64,000 nucleotides of DNA from Enterobacter_D sp963521185 (GCA_963521185.1 CAUQTV010000003.1:372001-436000), one strand, 5' to 3'. Numbered from the stretch's first letter, positions 8,757-17,570 are shown. The notes: generated by a model not told the origin, from the letters alone. Translations and numbers: made by a program.

Positions 8757-9510
8757 TACCACGGCGGTAAGTGTAAAAAATCTCTCCAAGCAGTTCGATA
8801 ACGTCGAAGTGCTGCGTGACATTAATCTGACGGTTGAGAAGGGTACCGTGGTGAGTATTCTCGGTTCGTCCGGATCGGGTAAATCGACGCTGCTGCGCTG
8901 CATGAACTGGCTGGAGCAGCCGGATCGCGGCGAAGTGCGTATCAGCGGCCAGCGCATCGGCGTGGATGAAAGCAGCGGTAAAGCGATGTCGCACCGGGAT
9001 CTGTCGCGCATTCGCGAGCGCGTCGGCATGGTGTTTCAGAGCTTCAATCTCTGGCCGCATCTTACCGTGCTGCAAAACGTGACGGAGGCGCTGCTGCACG
9101 TCAAAGGCATGAAGCGCGACGAGGCCAACGAAATTGCCCGCCGCCAGCTTGAGAAGGTCGGCATGGTGCACAAAGCGGATGTCTATCCCATTACGCTTTC
9201 GGGCGGTCAAAAGCAGCGCGTGGCGATTGCCCGCTCGCTGGCGATGTCGCCGGAAGTGATCCTGTTTGATGAACCGACCTCGGCGCTCGATCCTGAGCTG
9301 GTGAATGAAGTGCTGGGGGTGATGAAATCGCTGGCGACCGAAGGCTACACCATGGTGGTGGTCACCCACGAGATGGACTTTGCCCGCCAGGTGTCAAACG
9401 AAGTGGTTTTTCTGGAGAAGGGCCTGCTGATTGAAAAAGCCCCGCCGGAGAAGTTTTTTACTCACCCTGACTCCGAGCGCGTGAGGCAGTTTTTGCAAAC
9501 CAGCCGTTAA
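8749..9510 (+). CDS. Amino acid ABC transporter ATP-binding protein (GlnQ/HisP-like)
   Basis: This is the cytoplasmic ATPase of the polar amino acid importer. Walker A GSSGSGKST is at residues 39-47, the Q-loop VFQSFNLWPHLTV near 96-108, the signature LSGGQ at 150-154, Walker B ILFDEPTSALDPE around 171-183, and the switch His lies in VVTHEMDFA. At 253 aa it is standard for this family. Its stop overlaps the stop of the convergent yoeB by a few bases, leaving no room for a terminator between them. Confidence 0.93.
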   Translation: MRDTTAVSVKNLSKQFDNVEVLRDINLTVEKGTVVSILGSSGSGKSTLLRCMNWLEQPDRGEVRISGQRIGVDESSGKAMSHRDLSRIRERVGMVFQSFNLWPHLTVLQNVTEALLHVKGMKRDEANEIARRQLEKVGMVHKADVYPITLSGGQKQRVAIARSLAMSPEVILFDEPTSALDPELVNEVLGVMKSLATEGYTMVVVTHEMDFARQVSNEVVFLEKGLLIEKAPPEKFFTHPDSERVRQFLQTSR

Positions 9511-9761
9511 TAGTGGTAGCGACAGGCCGCAATCAGAAGCGCATCGTCGGTGACAGCGTACACCAGGCGATGCTCTTCGGTGATGCGGCGTGACCAGAAT
9601 CCCGCCAGATGGTGGCGCAACGGTTCGGGTTTGCCTTTGCCTTCAAACGGCGTTCTCAGTGCGTCTTTAAGCAGATCGTTAATTTTCGTGACCATCCGTT
9701 TATCCGTAACCTGCCAGTACAGATAATCATCCCACGCTTCCTGCGCCCATGTCAGATTCAC
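9507..9761 (-). CDS. yoeB: YoeB toxin, ribosome-dependent mRNA endonuclease
   Basis: The protein is 84 aa, exactly the length of E. coli YoeB, and is near-identical to it by eye. Family catalytic residues are present: Glu46, Arg65, His83 and Tyr84 (ending CRYHY), with the conserved FWSRRITEEHRLVY block. YoeB cleaves translated mRNA at the ribosomal A site and is neutralised by YefM. The ATG overlaps the antitoxin stop by 4 bases (ATGA). Nothing looks inactivated. Confidence 0.96.
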   Translation of the reverse strand: MNLTWAQEAWDDYLYWQVTDKRMVTKINDLLKDALRTPFEGKGKPEPLRHHLAGFWSRRITEEHRLVYAVTDDALLIAACRYHY

Positions 9762-10009
9762 TCAATAATGTCCTTCGTCATGCCGTCGCCTGTTCTGAGG
9801 CTCTCAATGGCGTTCATCAGTCGTTTTGCGTTCGCCGGGGAACGCAACAGGTAAGCGGTTTCTTCCAGCGAATTGTACTCTTCCAGTGACATTAACACGC
9901 AGGCTTCACCGTTCTGGCGTGTGATCAGGATTGGGGCACGATCTTCAACCGTTTTCAACATGGTGGCCGACAAGTTTTGTCGCGCTTCGCTATAGCTAAT
10001 GGTCCGCAT
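9758..10009 (-). CDS. yefM: YefM antitoxin (Phd/YefM family)
   Basis: This 83-aa antitoxin begins MRTISYSEARQNLSATM, the conserved DNA-binding N-terminus of the Phd/YefM family, followed by the VEDRAPILITRQNGEACVLMSLEEY core and an acidic C-terminal tail that wraps the toxin. It lies directly upstream of yoeB and represses the shared promoter together with the toxin through the operator at 10026-10049. Confidence 0.96.
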   Translation of the reverse strand: MRTISYSEARQNLSATMLKTVEDRAPILITRQNGEACVLMSLEEYNSLEETAYLLRSPANAKRLMNAIESLRTGDGMTKDIIE

Positions 10010-10025
10010 AAGGTTCTCCGATAAA

Positions 10026-10049
10026 TGTACGTATCATTGTACAATGATA
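10026..10049 (-). promoter_or_regulatory. yefM-yoeB operator (long and short TGTACA palindromes)
   Basis: A perfect 18-bp palindrome TATCATTGTACAATGATA (10032-10049) holds TGTACA at its centre, and a second near-copy TGTACG lies at 10026-10031. The centre-to-centre spacing is 12 bp, the arrangement known for YefM operators in E. coli. It sits 17-40 bases upstream of the yefM ATG. Confidence 0.85.
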
Positions 10050-10077
10050 AGCGAATTTTTCGCCAGTCCATGGACGT

Positions 10078-10102
10078 AAAAAAAGGGCCGTAGAAGCCCT
10101 CT
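10078..10102 (-). terminator. Rho-independent terminator of the SDR gene
   Basis: On the minus strand AGGGC and GCCCT pair around a 7-base loop and are followed by seven T. It lies 19 bases after the SDR stop codon. Confidence 0.8.
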
Positions 10103-10120
10103 TAACACGCGTGAAGAGAA

Positions 10121-10888
10121 TCAATCCCTGTCGATGGCAAACGGCTGCCAGGCCTGGCGGACCGGCATTACTTCCACGCGGTTGATGTTCATATGATCCG
10201 GCAGGGTGGCGATGTAGAACATCTGTTCCGCAATGTCCTGGGCGCTCAGCGGCGTGGTGCCGTTATAGAGCTTGTCGGAGGCCGCCTGGTCGCCCTTGGT
10301 GCGCACCAGCGTAAATTCGGTTTCGGCAATGCCCGGCGCGAGATCGGTAACGCGCACGCCGGTGCCGAGCAGATCGCAGCGCAGGTTATAGCTGAACTGC
10401 TTAACGAAGGCTTTGGTCGCGCCATAAACGTGGCTGCCAGGGTACGGCCATTGACCGGCGATCGAACCGATGTTGATGATGCTCGCGCCCGCGCCGTGCT
10501 TGATCAGCGTCGGCAGCAGCGCGTGGGTGACGTTCACCAGCCCGGTGACGTTGGTGTCAATCATCGTCTGCCAGTCCTGCAACTCAACGTTCTGCGCAGG
10601 CTGCGGGGCCAGCGCGAGACCGGCGTTATTGATGAGGGTGGTGACATCGCTAAACGGCGCGGGCAGGGCGGCGACGGCGTTTTTTACCGCCGCGTTATCG
10701 CGCACGTCCAGTTCAATAATATGCACCGGCACCTCGCTGCCCAAGGTCTCTTTTAGCGTTTCCAGACGCGCCAGCCGACGCCCGCTGAGAACCAGTGCCC
10801 AGCCTGCCTTAGCAAAGACATGCGCGGCCGCCTCGCCAAAACCGGAGGTTGCACCCGTGATAAACGCCACTTTTTTTGCTTCAGACAT
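10121..10888 (-). CDS. Short-chain dehydrogenase/reductase, NADP-type (YdfG-like)
   Basis: This 255-aa classical SDR has the cofactor motif TGATSGFG at residues 11-18, Arg-Arg after the second strand (SGRRLARL, suggesting NADP(H)), NNAG, the catalytic Ser in NIGSIAG and YGATK with the Tyr/Lys pair. The start at 10888 is supported by AGGAGA 5 bases upstream; the frame is open further 5' but without a ribosome site. YdfG acts on 3-hydroxy acids and serine-like substrates, and here the neighbouring divergent aminotransferase suggests a role on a semialdehyde or hydroxy acid. That role is inferred. Confidence 0.88.
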   Translation of the reverse strand: MSEAKKVAFITGATSGFGEAAAHVFAKAGWALVLSGRRLARLETLKETLGSEVPVHIIELDVRDNAAVKNAVAALPAPFSDVTTLINNAGLALAPQPAQNVELQDWQTMIDTNVTGLVNVTHALLPTLIKHGAGASIINIGSIAGQWPYPGSHVYGATKAFVKQFSYNLRCDLLGTGVRVTDLAPGIAETEFTLVRTKGDQAASDKLYNGTTPLSAQDIAEQMFYIATLPDHMNINRVEVMPVRQAWQPFAIDRD

Positions 10889-10967
10889 CTCATTCTCCTG
10901 TGCGGTTAATACCACCACTATAGAAACGCCTGGCCTGCTCGCACAGGGCCAGTTTGCCCGTTGCCGC

Positions 10968-10983
10968 GTGACACACGTGTCAC
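10968..10983. promoter_or_regulatory. Palindromic operator candidate between SDR and aminotransferase genes
   Basis: GTGACAC and GTGTCAC form a perfect 7-bp inverted repeat with a 2-base centre, in the 181-base divergent intergenic region. It is a plausible site for a dimeric regulator controlling both genes. The regulator is not identified, and I found no convincing promoter hexamers. Confidence 0.35.
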
Positions 10984-11069
10984 AACCTTGTAACAGCACT
11001 GGCTCTATCTCTGCCGGGGCACCGCGCCGCATGATGAAGCCAACAACAACGGTATACGAGGAGCAGGAC

Positions 11070-12407
11070 ATGAAACTGGCACTCACGAGCGACATGGCAA
11101 TAACGAATGACGATGTCCGTCAGCTGGACCGTTCATATGTTTTTCACTCATGGTCAATGCAGGGCAACCTGAACCCGATGGTGATCGCCGGGGCAAAAGG
11201 CTGTGAACTCTGGGATTACGAAGGCAATACCTATCTTGATTTCAGCAGCCAGCTGGTGAACGTCAACATTGGTTATCAGCATCCACGCGTGCTGGCCGCC
11301 ATGAAGGCGCAGCTTGACGAGCTGGTGACCATCGCCCCGGCGACGGCTAACCTGACACGCGGTGAAGCGGCAAAGCGCATTGTGGAACTTGCGCCAAAAG
11401 GCTTTAGCAAAGTGTTCTTCACCAACGCCGGGGCCGACGCCAACGAAAACGCCATCCGCATGGCGCGCCTGTACACCGGGCGCGACAAAGTGTTCTCCGC
11501 TTATCGCTCCTACCACGGCAACACCGGCAGCGCGATTGCCGCCACCGGCGACTGGCGTCGTGTGCCGAACGAATATTCACGCGGTCACGTACACTTCTTT
11601 AACCCCTACCTGTACCGCAGCGAATTCAATGCGACCAGCGAAGAAGAGGAGTGCGCCCGTGCGCTGGCCCATTTGCGTCGCATGATTGAAGTGGAAGGCC
11701 CGAACGCCATTGCCGCGATTTTGCTGGAGTCGATCCCGGGTACGGCGGGGATTCTGGTGCCGCCGAAGGGCTACATGAAAGGCGTGCGTGAGCTGGCGAC
11801 CGAGTTTGGCATTATGCTGATCCTCGACGAAGTGATGGCCGGATTTGGCCGCACCGGTAAGTGGTTTGCCTTTGAACATGACGACATCGTGCCGGATCTG
11901 ATCACCTTCGCCAAAGGCGTTAACGCCGGTTATGTGCCTGCGGGCGGCGTGCTGATTTCCGAAGCGATTTCACACTATTTTGACGATCATTTCTTTGCCG
12001 GTGGCCTGACCTATTCCGGACACCCGCTGGCGATGGCGGCGATTGTTGCCACCATCGATGCGATGAAAGATGAAAAAGTGGTGGAGAACGCGGCGGCAAT
12101 GGGCGATGGCCTGCTGCGTCCGGGTCTGGATGCGCTGGCAGAAAAATACCCGCTGATCGGCGACGTGCGCGGCGTCGGCCTGTTCCAGGCGCTGGAACTG
12201 GTGTGCGATCGCGAGAAGAAAACCCCGGTTTCAGCGGCGGATATGGCCGCGATCAAAAAAGCGCTGGTGGAGGCCGGGCTGATCCCGTTCGTGGTGGAAA
12301 ACCGCATTCACGTTGTGCCGCCATGCACCGTCAGCGCCGAACAGGTGCAGCAGGGGCTGGCGATTTTCGACCGCGTGTTAGGGCAGTTTGCCGGATTGAC
12401 GAAGTAA
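11070..12407 (+). CDS. Class III PLP-dependent aminotransferase
   Basis: This 445-aa omega-type aminotransferase has ILDEV (Asp253, contacting the PLP ring nitrogen) and catalytic Lys282 in TFAKGVNAGY. The N-terminal block GCELWDYEGNTYLDF and GYQHPRV are standard for the family. The ATG at 11070 follows GAGGAG by 5 bases; the open frame reaches far upstream into the divergent SDR gene but has no other ribosome site. Relatives include taurine:pyruvate, beta-alanine and GABA aminotransferases. Beside an amidase and an N-carbamoylase, a beta-alanine-like substrate is conceivable but unproven. Confidence 0.88.
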   Translation: MKLALTSDMAITNDDVRQLDRSYVFHSWSMQGNLNPMVIAGAKGCELWDYEGNTYLDFSSQLVNVNIGYQHPRVLAAMKAQLDELVTIAPATANLTRGEAAKRIVELAPKGFSKVFFTNAGADANENAIRMARLYTGRDKVFSAYRSYHGNTGSAIAATGDWRRVPNEYSRGHVHFFNPYLYRSEFNATSEEEECARALAHLRRMIEVEGPNAIAAILLESIPGTAGILVPPKGYMKGVRELATEFGIMLILDEVMAGFGRTGKWFAFEHDDIVPDLITFAKGVNAGYVPAGGVLISEAISHYFDDHFFAGGLTYSGHPLAMAAIVATIDAMKDEKVVENAAAMGDGLLRPGLDALAEKYPLIGDVRGVGLFQALELVCDREKKTPVSAADMAAIKKALVEAGLIPFVVENRIHVVPPCTVSAEQVQQGLAIFDRVLGQFAGLTK

Positions 12408-12422
12408 TCGCGGGTGCCGGTT

Positions 12423-12450
12423 GCCGGGTGGCGCTGCGCTTACCCGGCCT
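12423..12450. repeat. REP element
   Basis: GCCGGGTGGCGCTGCGCTTA followed by CCCGGCCT is the enterobacterial repetitive extragenic palindrome. It lies between the convergent aminotransferase and transporter ATPase genes, the usual site for REP. Confidence 0.85.
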
Positions 12451-12463
12451 GGGGGATTTACGC

Positions 12464-13171
12464 CTACGGGATTTGCATATGCTCGCCGCGCACCAGCGCG
12501 TCGCGATCGTAAAAGCGCTGGATCACGCCGTTAGCCATAAAGGCGGCGCGATCCGACATATGCGCAATCACATCCGCATCATGGCTCACCAGCAGGTAAG
12601 TCATCTGATGCTCACGCTTAAGGCGGTTGAGCAGGTTTAAAATCTCCGCCTGCACCGACATATCCAGCGCCGAGGTCGGTTCATCCAGCAGCAAAATTTT
12701 CGGATGCAGCAGCAGCGCGCGGGCGATGGCTACGCGCTGGCGTTGGCCGCCGGAAAGCTGGTGCGGGTAACGCTGTGCAAAATCCGCCGCTAAACCCACC
12801 TGTACAAGCGCGGTGCTGACCCGCTCTGCAATCTGCGTTTCCCCGTGGATTTTTAACGGTTCCGCCAGCGTGCGGTAGATCGTGTGATTCGGGTGCAGCG
12901 AGGCGTAGGGATCCTGAAACACCATCTGCACATTGCGGCGCAGTGCGCCCTGATAGCGCGCCCCCGGTTTCACCGCCTGGCCGAAGAGGTTTACGCGCCC
13001 GCGCCAGTCGCGCTGCAACCCCGCCAGCACGCGCAGCAGGGTAGATTTGCCGCAGCCGGATTCACCAATCAGGCTGAAGGTTTCACCCGCCCCGACGTGA
13101 AAGCTCGCCGCCGACACCGCCGTTTTCTCACCAAACTTCACCTGCACGTTCTCGATTTCAACGAGCGCCAT
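12464..13171 (-). CDS. Peptide/nickel-type ABC transporter ATP-binding protein (DppF/NikE-like)
   Basis: This is the last gene of a five-gene importer operon transcribed leftward. Walker A GESGCGKST is at residues 36-44, the Q-loop VFQDPYASLHPNHT is near 92, and LSGGQRQRVAIARALL and LLLDEPTSALD are the signature and Walker B. At 235 aa it lacks the C-terminal HPY extension of longer DppF proteins, as in NikE-like subunits. It overlaps the preceding ATPase gene by 14 bases. Confidence 0.88.
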   Translation of the reverse strand: MALVEIENVQVKFGEKTAVSAASFHVGAGETFSLIGESGCGKSTLLRVLAGLQRDWRGRVNLFGQAVKPGARYQGALRRNVQMVFQDPYASLHPNHTIYRTLAEPLKIHGETQIAERVSTALVQVGLAADFAQRYPHQLSGGQRQRVAIARALLLHPKILLLDEPTSALDMSVQAEILNLLNRLKREHQMTYLLVSHDADVIAHMSDRAAFMANGVIQRFYDRDALVRGEHMQIP

Positions 13172-13979
13172 GGTTCATCTCCGTACGGTTAAGCGTGGGC
13201 AACATCTGCCCGTAGGTGCTGGCGTTCGGGCGACAGGTCCACAGGGTTTTGGTGTAAGGATGCGTGGCGTGCGGCAGATCGCGCGCGACCATCTCATCCA
13301 CCTTTTCCCCCTGGTACATCACCAGTACGCGATGGCAGTGCTGCGCCACCAGCGGCAGATCGTGGCTGATTAACAGCATCGCCATGTCGCGTGCGTCACA
13401 CTGCGCTACCAATAATTCGAGGATCTGATTACGCAGGCGGGCATCGAGCGCGGAAGTGGGTTCGTCGGCAATCAGCACGCGCGGGTTGTTGATCAGCGCA
13501 ATGGCAATCATCACCCGCTGACCCATGCCGCCGGACAGCTCGGCCGGATAGCGGTTAAGCACCGCGTCGTTAAGCCCGACCGCCAGCACCGCCTCGCGGA
13601 TGCGGTCGCGTCGTTCAGCCCGGCTGACCCGCTGGTGCAGCGTCAGCGCTTCTTCAATCTGCGCGAACACCGTTTTGACCGGATTGAGCGCATAGCGCGG
13701 GTCCTGCAACACCATGGCAATGCCGTTACCGCGCAACTGCTGCCAGCCGCGCGCGTTTAGCGTCTGCACATTTTGTCCCAGTACCGTCAGAGCGTCGGCG
13801 CTGACCACCCCCGGTTTCCGCACCAGCCCCATCAGGGCGCGGGCGGTCATGGATTTGCCGGAACCGGATTCCCCCACCAGCGCCAGGCGCTCGTTGCCAA
13901 GCGTAAAGCTGATAGTGTTGACCACCCGCGCGGCGGGGTAGGTCACGCTCAGGTTTTCTACGTGTACGTTGTCAGTCAT
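13158..13979 (-). CDS. Peptide/nickel-type ABC transporter ATP-binding protein (DppD/NikD-like)
   Basis: This is the partner ATPase of the second importer. It has Walker A GESGSGKS, LQDPRYALNPVKT at the Q-loop, LSGGMGQRVMIAIAL as signature and LIADEPTSALD as Walker B. The ATG at 13979 (MTDNVHVENL) has GGAG about 7 bases upstream and overlaps the end of the permease gene by 8 bases; a longer in-frame start lacks a ribosome site. At 273 aa it is like NikD. Substrate unknown. Confidence 0.88.
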   Translation of the reverse strand: MTDNVHVENLSVTYPAARVVNTISFTLGNERLALVGESGSGKSMTARALMGLVRKPGVVSADALTVLGQNVQTLNARGWQQLRGNGIAMVLQDPRYALNPVKTVFAQIEEALTLHQRVSRAERRDRIREAVLAVGLNDAVLNRYPAELSGGMGQRVMIAIALINNPRVLIADEPTSALDARLRNQILELLVAQCDARDMAMLLISHDLPLVAQHCHRVLVMYQGEKVDEMVARDLPHATHPYTKTLWTCRPNASTYGQMLPTLNRTEMNHGAR

Positions 13980-14805
13980 GGTGCGGCTCCAGAACATCGC
14001 GCAGGCCATCGCCCAGCAGGTTAAACGCCAGGCTGGCGATGAGGATCACCCCGCCGGGCGCGGCGGCAATCCACCACTGATCGAAAATCACCTGCATGCC
14101 GTCGGCGATCATCGCGCCCCATTCCGCCATCGGCGGTCGCGCCCCGAGGCCGAGAAAACCGAGTCCGGCGGCGGCGAGAATAATGCCCGCCAGATCCAGC
14201 GCCAGGCGCACAATGGCCGACGGCAGACAGAGCGGCAAAATATGCCCGATAAGCAAGCGCCAGCCGCGAATGCCCATCATTTCCGAGGCGGCGAGATAGT
14301 CGCTATGGCGCAGACGCTGAATTTCGCTGCGGGCCTGGCGCGCATAGGCAGGCCAGGTGGTCAGCGCCAGCGCCAGCGCGCCGTTCACAAGGCCAGGGCC
14401 GAGCATCGCGACAAACGCAAAGGCGAGGATCAGCCGGGGCATCGACATCACCACGTCGGTAAAGCGCATCAGTACGCGCTCCAGCCAGCCGCCATAATAG
14501 CCGGAAAGAATGCCCACCAGCAGCCCGGCGGGCAGGGTGATCGCCGTCACCAGCGCCACCAGGCCCAGCGCCGGACGGCTGCCGTAAATCAGACGCGAAA
14601 GCAGATCGCGACCATAGCTGTCGGTACCAAGCCAGTGCTGCCCGTTCGGGGCCTCCAGGCGGGCGGCGGCGTCCTGCCAGTTGGGATCGACCGGGGCCAG
14701 CCACGGGGCAAACAGCGCAATCAGCAGCAGCAACAGCACAATAACGAGGCCGCTTACGGCGGCGGGAGAGCGGCGTAGACGGTGCAAAAAGAGAGAACCT
14801 GGCAT
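13972..14805 (-). CDS. Peptide/nickel-type ABC transporter permease (DppC/NikC-like)
   Basis: This 277-aa inner-membrane permease has an N-terminal transmembrane helix (VIVLLLLLIALFAPWL), then the periplasmic GTDSYGRDLLSRLIYG motif diagnostic of DppC/NikC proteins, and the coupling-loop sequence LGFLGLGARPPMAEWG near the C-terminus. Its ATG overlaps the stop of the NikB-like permease by one base. Confidence 0.92.
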   Translation of the reverse strand: MPGSLFLHRLRRSPAAVSGLVIVLLLLLIALFAPWLAPVDPNWQDAAARLEAPNGQHWLGTDSYGRDLLSRLIYGSRPALGLVALVTAITLPAGLLVGILSGYYGGWLERVLMRFTDVVMSMPRLILAFAFVAMLGPGLVNGALALALTTWPAYARQARSEIQRLRHSDYLAASEMMGIRGWRLLIGHILPLCLPSAIVRLALDLAGIILAAAGLGFLGLGARPPMAEWGAMIADGMQVIFDQWWIAAAPGGVILIASLAFNLLGDGLRDVLEPHHD

Positions 14806-15818
14806 CAGCGCACCCTCGGGTCGGTTAGCCGCACCAGCAGATCGGTGAGGTTATTGATCAGAACAAAACTCACGCCGAGCAGCAGCGTACCGCCCATGAT
14901 GGCGGTGGTATCCCCCGCAAACAGGGCGGTGGTCAGATAGCGCCCAATGCCCGGCCAGGAGAAGACCGTTTCGGTCAGCACTGCGCCTTCGAGCATGCTG
15001 GTGTAGGCCAGCGCGATCACCGTTAACAGCGTGCCACGGATGGTGGGCAGCACGTGGCGCAGCAGAATGGTCATCTCGCCTGCGCCTTTTGCCCGCGCCA
15101 GCAAAATGTACTCTTTGTTCATTTCGCTAAGGCATGCGGAGCGGGTGAGGCGGGTAATGCTGGCAAGGGAGTAATAAGCCAGCAGCAGCACCGGCAACAC
15201 CAGATGAGCGGCGGCATTTTTGACCGCCTCGCGATCGCCGGAAAGCCAGGTGTCGAGCAGCGCAAACCCGGTGCGCGGCTCGACCGTGTACTGGTAAATA
15301 TCATCGAGCCTGCCGGGGCCTGCGCTCCAGTGCAGCCTGGCGTAGAACAGCGCCAGCATTAACAGCCCAAGCCAGAAAATGGGTACCGAATTGCCGAGCA
15401 GGGTAAAGGTGCGCACACACAGATCCCACGGCGTGCCGACGTAGCGGGCGCAGAGCACGCCAGCGGTGACGCCAAGCAGCGCGCCAACGACCAGCGCCAG
15501 CGTCGCCAGCTCAAGCGTGGCGGGGAAAGCGGCAAGCAGATCCTGCAATACCGGCTGTCCGGTGGCGCTGGCGGTACCCAGATCGCCGTGAACGAGATCA
15601 AGCAGATAGTGCCAGAACTGCACCGGCAGCGGCCTGTCTAAACCGAGCTGGTGGCGCACCTGATCATAGGTTGACTGGCTGGCGTGATCGCCGACGATCT
15701 GCAACACGCGGTCAACCGGCGAGAGGGCCGAAAGTGCAAAGGTGACGAGCAGTAAGCCGAGCAGGGTGAGCAGCAAGGTCAACAGACCCTGGAGCACGCG
15801 GGTGGAAAGATGTGGCAT
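14805..15818 (-). CDS. Peptide/nickel-type ABC transporter permease (DppB/NikB-like)
   Basis: This is the first permease of the second importer. It has an N-terminal hydrophobic helix, the LGLDRPLPVQFWHYL block and GDLGTASATGQPV typical of DppB/NikB, and ends in LTDPRVR. I chose the ATG at 15818 (MPHLST) because AAGAGA lies 7 bases upstream; the alternative ATG at 15833 falls on the edge of a REP element and has no ribosome site. About 337 aa, normal for the family. Confidence 0.88.
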   Translation of the reverse strand: MPHLSTRVLQGLLTLLLTLLGLLLVTFALSALSPVDRVLQIVGDHASQSTYDQVRHQLGLDRPLPVQFWHYLLDLVHGDLGTASATGQPVLQDLLAAFPATLELATLALVVGALLGVTAGVLCARYVGTPWDLCVRTFTLLGNSVPIFWLGLLMLALFYARLHWSAGPGRLDDIYQYTVEPRTGFALLDTWLSGDREAVKNAAAHLVLPVLLLAYYSLASITRLTRSACLSEMNKEYILLARAKGAGEMTILLRHVLPTIRGTLLTVIALAYTSMLEGAVLTETVFSWPGIGRYLTTALFAGDTTAIMGGTLLLGVSFVLINNLTDLLVRLTDPRVR

Positions 15819-15833
15819 GGGAAATCTCTTCAT

Positions 15834-15865
15834 GCCGGGTGGCGGCTACGCCTTACCCGGCCTAC
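15834..15865. repeat. REP element
   Basis: GCCGGGTGGCGGCTACGCCT followed by TACCCGGCCTAC is a canonical enterobacterial REP palindrome. It separates the binding-protein gene from the permease genes of the same operon, where REP hairpins often stabilise the upstream message and so raise binding-protein yield. That effect is inferred. Confidence 0.9.
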
Positions 15866-15888
15866 AAAAATGTAAAACACACATGTCG

Positions 15889-17457
15889 CTACTTGGTGAC
15901 GCGGTCGTACCACACCATATCCGCGTTGAGACCCTGCTGGTAGCCTTTCACGTTATCGCGCACCACGATCTGCGTTTTGCCCTGATCGACAAACACATAC
16001 GGGGAGTTGTGCTGCACCGTTTCCTGCATTTTTGTGTAGAGATCAAGGCGCTTAGCCGCATCCGGCTCGGCGACGGCGGCCAGCGTGTCTTTGCTCAGCT
16101 GCGGAATGCTCCAGCCGTTCAGCCCGGCGACGGTGCTGGCTTTGCCATCGTTATAGACAAAGGCGCTGGCGTTGGAGTGCGCGTCAAAGTAGTCGGGGAT
16201 CCACAGGCGGATCGCCGCCTGGTGCTGTTTGGCCCGCACGCGAGCGTAAACCTGGCTGCCCGCCGCAGGCAGCAGATCGATTTTCACGCCGCCCTGGGCA
16301 AAGCTCGCCTGCATCGACTGCGCCAGCGTGATAAACGGCGGTTTGTTCTCGACGTCGAGGGTAAAGTGCGCGTCTTTAATGCCCGCTTTGGCGAGGATCG
16401 CTTTCGCTTTCGCCGGATCAAATTTGAACGGATTGTCTTCCAGCGCGCCCGGCAGGCCCACCGGCAGGAAGCTCTGGTGAACAAAATATTGCCCTTTCAG
16501 CAGATCTTTGGTGATGCCTTCATAATCCACCAGCCAGCGGGAGGCTTCCCAGAACGCCGGGTTATTCAGCAGCGGATTGGCGCTGTTACCCGCGTTAAAC
16601 ACCAGATAGTTCTGCTCGGCGGACGGGATACTCAGCACCTCGACGCCTTTTTTGCCCTGTAAGGCGCTGATTTGATCCGCACCGAGATCGCGGGCCACGT
16701 CGGCATCCCCCTGCTCAATCAGCAGACGGCGAGAGGCCGGATCGGGCACGTTTTTAATAATGATATTTTTCAGCTTCGGCGCACCGCCAGGGGAGAGTTC
16801 GTTAGCGTCGAGCACGATAGCCTGATGCGGCTGATAAACGCGCATCTTGTACGCGCCGCTGCCCGCAGAGTGCATCTTCAGCCAGGCGTTGCCGAAATCG
16901 TCCGCCTTCGCGTTGGGGGCGACCTGCTTCTCATCGACGATGGAGGCAATCGGCGTAGAGAGGATATTCAGCGCCACCGCCGGGCTAACGTCCGCCGTCC
17001 ATGTCAGCGCCAGCGTATGATCGTCGATTTTCTTCAGCTGGCTGGCAATGTTGTCCGGCTGCCAGCCAAGCACGTTGAGAATAAAGGCCGGGGATTTATT
17101 GAGCGTCACCGCGCGGGTATAAGAGAAGATCACATCTTCCGGGCGCAGCGGGTTGCCAGAGGCAAATTTGGCATCGGCTTTCAGTTTGATGGTCAGCGTT
17201 TTCGCCGCCGGATCCGCCTGCCAGCTCTCGGCCAGAATCGGATTCACTTTTTCAGGATTGTCACGATCGGGCTGCACCAGGCGCTGATAGAGGCTCGGCA
17301 CCGTCTGGATGCTGGAAAGCTCATTGGCTTCTGCCGGATCAAGGCTGACGATATCGTCCAGCCCCTGAACCACCACCAGCGTATTCGGCGGCGTAGCAGC
17401 ATGACTGGCCGCAGAGAGCGCAGCCAGCATCAATAACGGCAGCAATTTTTTGGTCAT
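15889..17457 (-). CDS. Peptide/nickel-type ABC transporter substrate-binding protein (DppA-like)
   Basis: This 522-aa periplasmic solute-binding protein of family 5 has a signal peptide of about 20 residues (MTKKLLPLLMLAALSAASHA). The mature protein begins with strand NTLVVVQGLDDIVSLDPAEA and has the Y-x-R-L-V-like segment early and WYDRVTK at the end. The ATG at 17457 is preceded by AGGGA; a TTG two codons upstream is less likely. It is the first gene of the second peptide-type importer operon (binding protein, two permeases, two ATPases). Confidence 0.92.
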   Translation of the reverse strand: MTKKLLPLLMLAALSAASHAATPPNTLVVVQGLDDIVSLDPAEANELSSIQTVPSLYQRLVQPDRDNPEKVNPILAESWQADPAAKTLTIKLKADAKFASGNPLRPEDVIFSYTRAVTLNKSPAFILNVLGWQPDNIASQLKKIDDHTLALTWTADVSPAVALNILSTPIASIVDEKQVAPNAKADDFGNAWLKMHSAGSGAYKMRVYQPHQAIVLDANELSPGGAPKLKNIIIKNVPDPASRRLLIEQGDADVARDLGADQISALQGKKGVEVLSIPSAEQNYLVFNAGNSANPLLNNPAFWEASRWLVDYEGITKDLLKGQYFVHQSFLPVGLPGALEDNPFKFDPAKAKAILAKAGIKDAHFTLDVENKPPFITLAQSMQASFAQGGVKIDLLPAAGSQVYARVRAKQHQAAIRLWIPDYFDAHSNASAFVYNDGKASTVAGLNGWSIPQLSKDTLAAVAEPDAAKRLDLYTKMQETVQHNSPYVFVDQGKTQIVVRDNVKGYQQGLNADMVWYDRVTK

Positions 17458-17570
17458 GAGCAATCCCTGTAAAGTAATGTAATGGGTATGTTATCTCCCG
17501 CTACGTTAGGGCGCTTATGATTTATCCGAAAGTCATAATTAGACTTAGCTTATGCGGTAAAAGCATAAGC

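Noticed and set aside
9507..10009. Chromosomal toxin-antitoxin pair as part of the prophage
   Set aside because: It lies more than 14 kb outside the prophage junction among host genes.
10470..11069. 200-codon upstream extension of the aminotransferase frame
   Set aside because: It runs through the divergent SDR gene; the ATG at 11070 has GAGGAG and begins the conserved protein.
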